DNA from: Bactericera cockerelli
Taxonomy: Eukaryota > Arthropoda > Insecta > Hemiptera > Triozidae
Assembly (NCBI GenBank): GCA_024516035.1
Contig: CM044957.1
Location: 20,092,676-20,156,675 of the forward strand
Direction of reading: 5' to 3'
DNA length: 64,000 nucleotides
How positions within the stretch are numbered: position 1 is the stretch's first letter; each line of letters opens with the position of its first letter. This document shows, one piece after another, positions 55,982-64,000 of this stretch. Below the pieces are notes generated by a model. It worked only from the letters and a program-made list of their open reading frames with translations, ran no database searches and was not told where the DNA came from. The translations under genes were made by a program, and so were the position numbers.

Positions 55982-58900
55982 CTTTAAGAGGAGAATAATT
56001 TGATTTTCGGCCTAGAAGATCGAGGAGTTATACCACATCATGATTGTAGAGATTTTCTAATTGAAGGAGAAATTTTGTCCCAATTCATTTGTACTAGTAA
56101 TGGAACTGATTTCACTCACATCCGTATTGTATTGTTTTATATGTATATTGTCTTATGCTAGTACTAGAACATGTTTGTTGGTTACACAAAACCTCAATGG
56201 TCTATGTATGCATTCAATTGAAATATAATGTGTTAATTGAAATGTAAATTTGAATTCTTTTTATCAAGAATGGTAGCTTCTTAATGACCAAAAGCTATTC
56301 TAAATAGTTTCTCCACAACCTTGATTTGAACTCTAATTACTCTAAAACTCAAGTTTGGTGGATCTAGGTTTATATTAATGTATGAGGTAGGCAGGAAGGT
56401 AAAAATCAGTGACTTCAAAAAAACAAACAGACAAAAGTAGACGCATGCAACTATTGGTAAGACGACCACTTCTAAATCATACGCGTAGCATAGCAATTTT
56501 CTTATTTACCACAACTACAAATTATTTTTGCAAATATCTCCTAAAGGATAAGAAATATCCCATGAGACCACAGTTTTTGTTGTTGTTGAAATATTCTGAT
56601 AAGATCATGCTGGATAAAAACTTCCTCAATTGTAGTAGAAAGTCGTGTAATGTCCACACATTTATCATGAATACCTCGTCTGCTCGTCATAATACTTGTT
56701 GTAGATAGTATAGATAATGCTTACACACAAGCACTGCGATGCTGGGGAAATCCTTTCGATAATAGATCACTCCGAGTAGATGGTTTCCTACATGATAATT
56801 ACTCATTAGCATTGGGAATGGCATTACTCATTGTTCATTGATTAGCCTCGACAAGGCGAGCTCGATAACTCAGACCTGGGCATCATTACATCTCGTTAGG
56901 ATAAACAGCTATGGCAGACCCCAGGCGGGAAACTGGCAGTGGAGAAGACGGTGGATCAATATAAATCACAAAAACAACAATGATATAAATGTCCTAGATG
57001 AAACTAAAGCACCTTATGACACCATTACAAATTGTTACTTCTGCAGCCAGACCAACAGATTGGCCTCCTCCTGGACTGTGGAGACTGAGGCTCCGACCCC
57101 AGGAGGTACCCATGTCTACCATAGAGGTGTTCTGGAATCGCAAGTTGTAATTCAACAACAAGTGGTAGACCATAATATCTCCGGCGATAAGAACTTGAGT
57201 ACTATAAAGAATTATTTTGAGAAAATGTTGATAATATAAATACACGAAAATGTTAATAGATCATTAATTTGCTTATTTCTTCACATCTACATGTCCTACC
57301 CAGTATACTTCTTGGAGAAGTCGTGAATGAGGAGTTTACATTCACTCCCCTGTTCACTTGCTTACTCCAGCGGAATGCAAACGCACCATTAGTGAACCAA
57401 AGAATGCCTCTTTGTAGGCCACCACAACGAGGACCCTGGGGACACCCTAGACCCTAGACCCTCGACCCCAGACCCTGGTAACCTACAGCTTGATATAGAC
57501 GATTTTTGAGACTCCGTTGTGGCCGCTTGCATTTAATCGCATGCTGGTTAGATTATTTTACGTGGTACTGGCTCTACCCCAGGATATAGGCCTCTGTTGC
57601 GTTCGCGCACTTAGTATACACCACTGGCACTTTTCTTCAATGCCTTGATCTTAGTCGTTGCTTGCTGCTGCCCCTGTGATGTGTGGGCTTTCCTTTATGA
57701 CTCTGCACCACCATGTGTCCGCCCTCACTGTTTTTCCTTCGTCATTATCCTCAATATCATCATTATCATATTTCTTTATTAGCAGTACCCCTACCTACTG
57801 TCATTATTTTACTTCTGTTCCTCCAAGCTATGGTTGCCTGGTTTTCCACAAAGTCCAAGTTATGATCCGGAACAGTTAGCTTGATGAGGATCAATATGTG
57901 ATTAGACCACAAGGGAGACTCCTGCTGATGGGGCGACTGCCAGCTTTTGTTTTAGGTGTGGGGGTAGTGTATGATGGTCACGCTGAGAATTTCCGTGAAT
58001 AAAGATAATTAAATAAAGGTAGTAAACAAACAGTGAACAATTTCCGTGGAGTATTAAAATGAAGATTTTTTTGCATTAGTATAATGGCCATTGAAAGCAG
58101 AACCATACAGCCAATAAATACAAACAAGAAATGATAGGTAATGGATTTGATGACGATGCTCAGCAGCTCTGTGGGCTATGGGTGTCGCAGAGACGCAAGT
58201 GCAAGACTTGTTTGTGTTCCTTGTCCTGCCGAGTATAACATTACTTATTTTCGACACCGAGCTCTGATATTAACAGTCAAAAGCTCCAATGGATTCTGAA
58301 TAGTGATATAATGCATGGCCGTAAGGCGATATAGTTTCGAATCCATCCGCGGTCATTAATGTTCTGATAAAGACTGGGTGAAATGACAAGAGGGATAAAG
58401 GGTTTTACCATCGAATGCAACATTGTCTGACTAGGAAACATACAATGCTAATCCGGCAATATTCATCGGCTCACATAATTTTGATACATCAACGGGAGGC
58501 GGCGACTACAGAAGAGATCACGAAAGAAAACCTTTCAAGAATGTTTAAAACATTCAACCCTTTGATCCATGACTTCTCTGTATTCGGCTCTATTACCCCA
58601 AGGGGCCCCAGGCAACACATCCCTATCTTTCTCGTATAGTGTCTGTGCCTCATATTCAAAACCTGCTCTATAAAGCTATCCTTTGTCTTGAGTACCTCAT
58701 AAAACAGTTCTCTGATTGATAGTTAATAGGTTTCCGATATCCTTACACAACCTAATTGATCGTAAACACTCCGGGATAAAGATTGTAATATATGCTCGTC
58801 AGCACGCTATAGCATCTAATCAAAACATAAATGAAGCCACCCTATGATGAATTGAAAATCTTGGCACGAACCTATGAATAGTACCCTCCAGATCTAACGA
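55982..58900. other. Anonymous sequence
   Basis: Open stretches at 56409-56708 and 56838-57239 have no recognised motif. A short (GACCCTA/C)n-like patch lies at 57445-57478. A B-box-like GTTTCGAATCCATCC near 58336 may be a SINE scrap. Confidence 0.4.
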
Positions 58901-59720
58901 TCGGCGATGCTCATGATGATAATGGCAAGTTACTCCATAGTGACAATGATAACGATGATGATGATGATAAAATACTAGTGACTGATATGATGACGAAATG
59001 TTGGTAGTAACAATAATTATGGTTTGATGAAGACAAGGTCAAAGAAAGAGCTGGGATAGAAGTACGCCTCAACAAGAAGTAGATGAAGTCAATAGAGCAT
59101 GCGGAACTTAGAGAAGAGATACAAACACATAGGATACTGGAGACTAGTGGCGAAACCAAAAGAATAACTGAAAATGTTTTGTTTGTTTATGACGAAACAA
59201 ATTTGAAATTTGAAAGGAATATTTTCTTTAGCTAGCATTGGGTTATAAAAAGGAAACTTGGATTTTATAAAACAACAACAATAAAACATTCGAATTCTTA
59301 TAAAAACTCCTGGTTCAAAAGTCACCCTTTGAGCTAACAGAGATTATCGAAAGAAAATTCTGATCCCATTTCCTCAAAAAGAGATAAAAAAAATAAGAAG
59401 ACATTGATAAAACTCTCAAGAAAGTATTCGTAACGCCACTGCATAAATACCGTAGAGAGAGAGAGATAGAGAATTTGATGATTTTTTAACCAATTATCCA
59501 AGAATGTAGGATGACAGCTCAGATGTGAAGATCCTCGCAGGACTAGAAGGCATTGAAGTCTTTGGTAATTCACTTGGGGTGATAGACCACTAAGCACTCG
59601 AGGCACGCAACATCAGTGACCTAGCGGAGATCTTATGGACTCAAAGCTTTACTTATCTATGGGTTATACAAACCTACTAGAAATATCTGTTTTTATAGTA
59701 ATTTAAATTTAATATATATA
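58901..59720. other. Anonymous sequence with (GAT)n
   Basis: A short GATGATGATGATGATAA run near 58950-58968 and a GAGAGAGAGATAGAGA run near 59455-59471. The minus-strand Ser-rich open frame at 58911-59159 results from the repeat composition. Confidence 0.4.
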
Positions 59721-59980
59721 GCCAGCGTCGATGGCATGTTGAATACACCGGTTCCCTTCAGAACACCGAAGTTAAGCGACATCCAGCGAGGTTAAGACTT
59801 GGATGGGTGACCATTCAAATTGTAATTCTCGTGACGCTGGCTTTTCCCGGCCCCACTCAGGCTGGGTGAGGTCAATGTGAGTAGCAGGTTTGTGAGTTTC
59901 CTGCGAATGGAGGGTAAAACCCCCGTCGTGATATGACCATGGCAGTTGAAAGCGACGTTAAACCCCAATTTAAAAAAAAA
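59721..59980 (+). mobile_element. 5S-derived SINE, best-preserved plus-strand copy
   Basis: GCCAGCGTCGATGGCATGTT, ACACCGAAGTTAAGCGACAT and ACTTGGATGGGTGACC closely follow animal 5S rRNA including its internal promoter elements. The core begins GCTGGCTTTTCCCGGCCCC and the end is GAAAGCGACGTTAAACCCC with an A-run and TAA repeats. Nearly the same as 31269-31534. Flanks are too AT-rich to define a target-site duplication. Confidence 0.92.
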
Positions 59981-60007
59981 TAATAATAATAATATAATAC
60001 GTATATT

Positions 60008-60160
60008 AACCGACCTCAGTAGCTTGATCGATAATGCGGCGAACTTGTATAACCTGGAGGTCGATGGTTCAAGTCCCGGTTTCAGCGTGGATTTTTTAAA
60101 GCGAGTTTGAGTAGTTGTGATAATACGTTAGTGATTAACACAAATATGATAACTAATAGA
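60008..60160 (+). mobile_element. SINE family A, best copy
   Basis: ACCGACCTCAGTAGCTTGAT, GATGGTTCAAGTCCCGG (B box), AAGCGAGTTTGAGTAGTTGT and ATTAACACAAATATGATAAC. It begins about 28 bases after the 5S SINE tail, so two SINEs with different heads are adjacent. Confidence 0.75.
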
Positions 60161-60863
60161 TATATTATAATCATGTTTAATATGTTTTTATTCTACAAAG
60201 CATCTCAATGATGGGCTGTTGAAAGTCCCAAGTGAGCGAGGCAGTGAGAACCCATCACCTCACTCACCTGCTCACTTCTACTGTCTACTTCAGAGAACTA
60301 CAGACGAAAGTGCCAGAATAAGAAGAGATAGTAACAGTACTTCTCTGTAATATTGGGCCGGAAATCCTCAAGCAGGCTGCTAGCTCAACATGGGCAGGAG
60401 TGTTCCAACTCCCACTCCCTGGAGTCCTGTGATTACTGTAGAATACTTGACCGTTTCATTTTCCTTTCATAAGGTGGAAAATCATATAAATAGCAAAGAT
60501 ATAAGACTCTATCTACAGCTGATGCACCTATAATTATAAAATCATTAAATAAGGCATAAATGTATTATAGGTATTATGGTAAGATACAATATTCGAATAA
60601 GAAGCACTGGAGCGAAAGTTTAGCAGTTCCAATTTAATTTCTTCAGTTTTGACCACAAGATAGCAATTATTATTTCAAAACTCAATGAAATTTCAGGAAT
60701 TTTGAAATTACAAAACCAAACGAATAATGTAAATTTCTTATCTACCCACAGACCTCTAAGTTTAATTAATTTGTGAACATCAATAGAAAAGCAAACTGTC
60801 AAGTTTGCAGGGGAAAAGTTGAATCTTGGTCTGAGGGAAAAATTAAGGTACTTGGAGATATGA
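60161..60863. other. Anonymous sequence
   Basis: No supported gene. A short segment with CACCTCACTCACCTGCTCAC near 60257 resembles 48055-48075 (CACCTCACTCGCCTGCTGAT). Confidence 0.35.
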
Positions 60864-60968
60864 AAAACAATGAAACAAAATACTTTAAACTCTGTTTCGT
60901 GTTAATATAGACCGGTTGACTGGCGCTACTTGACGAGCGCTCGCCTCCCGGGGAGCTTGATAAAAACT
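60864..60968 (-). repeat. GC-rich dispersed repeat, copy 2
   Basis: The complement reads CAAGCTCCCCGGGAGGCGAG, GCGCTCGTCAAGTAGCGCCA, CTATATTAACACGAAACAGA and AGTATTTTGTTTCATTG, matching 19056-19158 throughout with about one difference per ten bases. Confidence 0.75.
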
Positions 60969-61326
60969 AGTGGTGAAATAAGAAGAGTTGAAAGAAAATA
61001 CAATTATAGAAAATTAAAATCCACAAAAATTTAAATTGAGAAAAGCTTTTGCTTCACTACGAATAATTCATAAGATCATTATTTTTGCAGCAAAAAGCTG
61101 ATGGGTAAAGGATATGTAGAGTAAACAAAAATGTAGGTAGGTATATACCAGGAAACGAATCAACAAGTTGCGAGAGAGAGTGGGGATTATACATTTGTAA
61201 ACCCTGGATATTCAGGATAATGAATTTATTGAGGTGCGCGAGTAAGGGGTATTGAGTGAAAGGGTTGTTCACAAAGCACAACCTCGTGGAGCTATTTTCC
61301 TGATTCTTTTAACTGTTTTTGGCAAA

Positions 61327-61409
61327 GAAGAGAGAGATAGAGAGAGACAGAGAGAAAGAGAGTGAAAGAGAGAGAGCGAAAGAGAGAGAGAGAGCGAGAG
61401 AGAGAGAGG
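61327..61409. repeat. (GA)n-rich microsatellite
   Basis: Interrupted GAGAGA tract of about 80 bases, polypurine on the plus strand. Confidence 0.92.
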
Positions 61410-61541
61410 TTATGCCCACGTAAAAAGCTTTAGTAGAAATAGGAATTTACAACAGTGAGTTCTTCTATCTTTTTTCAGTTTGATATTTTCGAGTATTAAT
61501 AGTTTTCATCTTTATACCAGCCATTTTTCATATTCAACTTA

Positions 61542-61668
61542 TGGCCGGTTCTATCAATAAAATGACAAACCCGAGGTTTGGCTTAATCTGACGATCCTTT
61601 TAGAACTAGCGTTTCCAACCCGAGATTCCTACCAAACCGAGGTTTCTTAAAATAAATAGAACCAGCCA
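61542..61668. mobile_element. Short Harbinger-like MITE
   Basis: 127 bp with inverted ends TGGCCGGTTCTAT and ATAGAACCAGCCA, flanked on both sides by TTA (61539-61541 and 61669-61671). A 3-bp TTA/TAA duplication is typical of PIF/Harbinger elements. Inside are two ACCGAGGTTT-like or ACCCGAGGTTT words. No coding capacity. Confidence 0.65.
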
Positions 61669-61963
61669 TTAGACACATAAAGATTGTGGAACTCTGAAAA
61701 TTTTGTACACCTTAAAGAAAATGTTGAAAAGCGCTCGTGTTTTCAGCTTTTGAAGAAAGTTTTAGACACAAAGAAGGAATTCCTGATGAAGACATTCCTG
61801 GCTTTTATATCACATTTCGTCGACAAATTTGATTGGGAGATGAAACTGTCGCACACTGACATATTTCCTTCAGCAAACTACTCCCCACGTACGTACATGT
61901 TGAAATAATTCTTCTTATAAAGGTTATGATTATCTACTTATAAATCTTATTCAAAACACACAG

Positions 61964-62150
61964 TAACGGTATAGCTCAGTGGTAAAGGCGGCACTTTGTG
62001 AATCCAGGAGTTCCAGAAGTCGGTGGGACATGACACGTTCTCCTCCCATTTGGGATTTTTACCACATAATAATACGTCTTGGGCTCACTGCTGGAATAAT
62101 GGGACTTAATCTAATCCCGGCAGTATAAACAAGGCGATATTGTTATTTAA
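61964..62150 (+). mobile_element. SINE family C (tRNA-headed), single copy
   Basis: TATAGCTCAGTGGTAAAGGC is a good A box; the B box is decayed (GGAGTTCCAGAAGTC). The tail holds CACATAATAATACGTCTTGG and TAATCCCGGCAGTATAAACA. No other copy in this window, so the SINE call rests on head structure and lack of a cloverleaf. Confidence 0.5.
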
Positions 62151-62405
62151 AGTTTTGCGCGTTTTTTGTTGTTGGTATAGTGTGTAATGTGTATGTTATA
62201 CATAAGTCTGAAGTTATGTAGGTTATGTAATATTACATACTCGTAAGTAGATACCTACCTGCTGACAGAAGAGCTAAGATGCAGTTTAGAGAGAGGAGAG
62301 TGGAATTTAATTACAAAACATACTCTCGAGGTATGAATTCTGTCTGATGTGAAGGAAAGATTGAGTAATTTACAACTTAAAGGAGGATATGATGGGAATA
62401 TCGTA

Positions 62406-62868
62406 CGGAGAAAGAGTTGAGAGGAATGTTGAAAGGAGAAAAAGTGAAGATTTGAAAGGAGAAAGGTGAAGAATATTGAAAGGAGAAACAGTTGAGAGAA
62501 TATTGAAAGGAGAAAAGTGAGAAATATTGAAAGGAGAAAAGTTGAGAGATTTGAAAGGGAAAGAGTGAGAGGAATATTGAAAGGAGAAAGAGTTGAGCGG
62601 AATATTAAAAGGAGAAAGAGTTGAGAAGATTATTGGAAGGAGAAAGCATTGAGAGGAATATTAAAAGGAGAAAGAGTTGAGAGGATTATTGGAAGGGGAA
62701 AAAGTTGAGAAAAATATTGAAAGGAGAAAAATTGAAGGATTTTGAAAGAGAGAGTTGAGAAATATGGAAAGGAGAAAGAGTTGAGCGGAATATTAAAAGG
62801 AGAAAGAGTTGAGAGGATTATTGGAAGGAGAAAGAGTTGAGAGGAATATTGAAAGGAGAAAGATTGAA
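62406..62868. repeat. Polypurine minisatellite, 28-bp unit
   Basis: About sixteen units of GGAGAAAGAGTTGAGAGGAA + TATTGAAA with variants. The plus strand is overwhelmingly purine. A two-unit combination (TTGAGCGGAATATTAAAA then TTGAGA(G/A)GATTATTGGAA) occurs twice about 190 bases apart, showing segment duplication within the array. Confidence 0.92.
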
Positions 62869-64000
62869 TGTCAAGTATTTATCAAAAAGTTGACCCCTTG
62901 GGACCGCCGCTGGTAGTGATAAAGAAAATTGTCCATATAATCCTTTCACTAACAGGAATAGTAAATCTGTAATAAGTTAAACGGATTTATTACTAAATAA
63001 GAGTGACTCTTTAGGGCCGAATTATTAAACAGGAATAAATTAAAAAACTAAAAATAATATTTCATCATTGCAAAAGAGATTTATTTTATTTTGGTACAAG
63101 AAATGCCTTCTGGAAGTCTTATAATATATACGTATTTGTGTTTTTGTTGGTATAAATAATTGAAACGGGCGGTCTCAATTTCAATTCTTCGCTTGATATT
63201 CAGTCAAGAAGTGGTACTCTCAATAGCGCTTCTTGTGGTCATGCAAACCACAGCATCAATCCTGTAACTATATCTACTTGCAAATATCAAAAGTAGTATG
63301 TTCCCGGAATCTATCAGGCTAATTTTTCAAATGTAGGCGTTCGGGTACAACTGGAATTGTGATATAAACATACTTCCTGACATGGATGGTTTAGTCACCA
63401 AAATTTTAAAGAACGCATGAACACCTGAATATTATTAATAAGAGTACAAGCATATATCCAGAATGTGGTTCGAATCTAGTGGTGGATTCGACAAGGATCA
63501 ATGTCCTGTACCATTGCACTTGCTGCCATTATAAACTATGAATAAAGTACTTTGCTACTAGTTAGCTATGCACAGGAAATCAATATATACTTTGCGATTA
63601 TACTGATTACTAAATTACTTTCTTCTATAAGAAGGAAGTAACAAACAAAAAGAAAAACATAGAAAGATAGATATAAAAAGAGTTTAGGAAGAAAAAAATA
63701 GAACCTTTAAGAATAAAATAAATCATGCGAACGTAGGGAAATCTCCCAGTAGTGGATTGAAACAAGCCCCAGAACTGACCTCACCTCACTAAAGCTCTGG
63801 ATAGATTTATGTATGTATACATACTTATATATTAAATGGTTATGTAAGTGCATGTAACTAATTATTAGAAACACAAACATTAAATGCATTTACGGGGTGT
63901 TAACATCAAAACAGAGAGCTTTTTTTTCATAAATTTAAAACCCAAACTAACCCAATTATTGGAATCAACAAACATAAACGACCTACTATGTGAGTTCTGT
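62869..64000. other. Anonymous sequence
   Basis: AT-rich, no recognised gene, RNA or repeat to the window end. Confidence 0.4.

Noticed and set aside
56838..57239. 133-codon open frame
   Set aside because: No recognised motif, repetitive polar runs, and an overlapping antisense open frame of similar quality.
57445..57478. Telomere-like GACCCTA repeats
   Set aside because: Only about four imperfect units; not the insect telomere repeat TTAGG.
58911..59159. Ser/Leu-rich minus-strand frame, and the similar frame at 53136-53366
   Set aside because: Low-complexity translation of GAT and GA repeats.
59721..59840. 5S rRNA gene
   Set aside because: The 5S similarity breaks off after the promoter region and continues into a SINE core with an A-tail; several dispersed copies exist.

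Overview
This is AT-rich animal nuclear DNA, most probably from an insect. The mix of 5S-rRNA-derived and tRNA-derived SINEs, an I-type LINE, a Helitron and foldback elements, together with many TACCTA-type simple motifs, fits a hemipteran such as a delphacid planthopper. That species guess is an inference, not a proof. I see no convincing host protein-coding gene, so the window is best read as intergenic or long-intron sequence built largely from transposable elements of different ages. One scaffold gap of 100 Ns lies at 45149-45248.

The only long intact reading frame belongs to a non-LTR retrotransposon of the I group (10625-15656). It is 5'-truncated inside ORF1 but carries an uninterrupted ORF2 (endonuclease, reverse transcriptase, RNase H, C-terminal CCHC), a poly(A) tail and an exact target-site duplication of 9 to 12 bp. 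A second recognisable mobile element is a degenerate Helitron (31593-34427) with both termini, a six-unit subterminal tandem array of about 146 bp period, and a PIF1-type helicase remnant broken by deletion, frameshifts and a SINE-containing insertion.

SINEs dominate the rest. A 5S-rRNA-headed family (seven or eight copies, one with a clear 9-bp target-site duplication) and a tRNA-headed family share the same central and 3' core, which points to head swapping. At least five other tRNA-like families are present (labels A to E and Y are mine). Four long palindromic or foldback elements lie at 22312-22803, 26680-27673, 43284-43798 and 43972-44345. The first and third are copies of one family whose two arms have changed in parallel, the most unusual observation in the window.

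Region by region: 1-9.5 kb is mostly anonymous with a SINE A copy and a 5S SINE; 9.5-15.7 kb has nested SINE heads and then the I-type LINE; 15.7-20 kb is anonymous with a GC-rich dispersed repeat and an ancient triplicated repeat; 20-28 kb is dense in SINE D, SINE Y, a hAT-like MITE, palindromes and an RTE endonuclease fossil; 29.5-34.4 kb is a nest of 5S SINE, repeat Z and Helitron; 34.4-43.2 kb is mostly anonymous; 43.2-45.8 kb has two palindromes, SINE Y, the gap and repeat Z; 46-60 kb has scattered SINEs, hairpins and microsatellites; 60-64 kb holds SINE A and C copies, a Harbinger-like MITE and a polypurine minisatellite.
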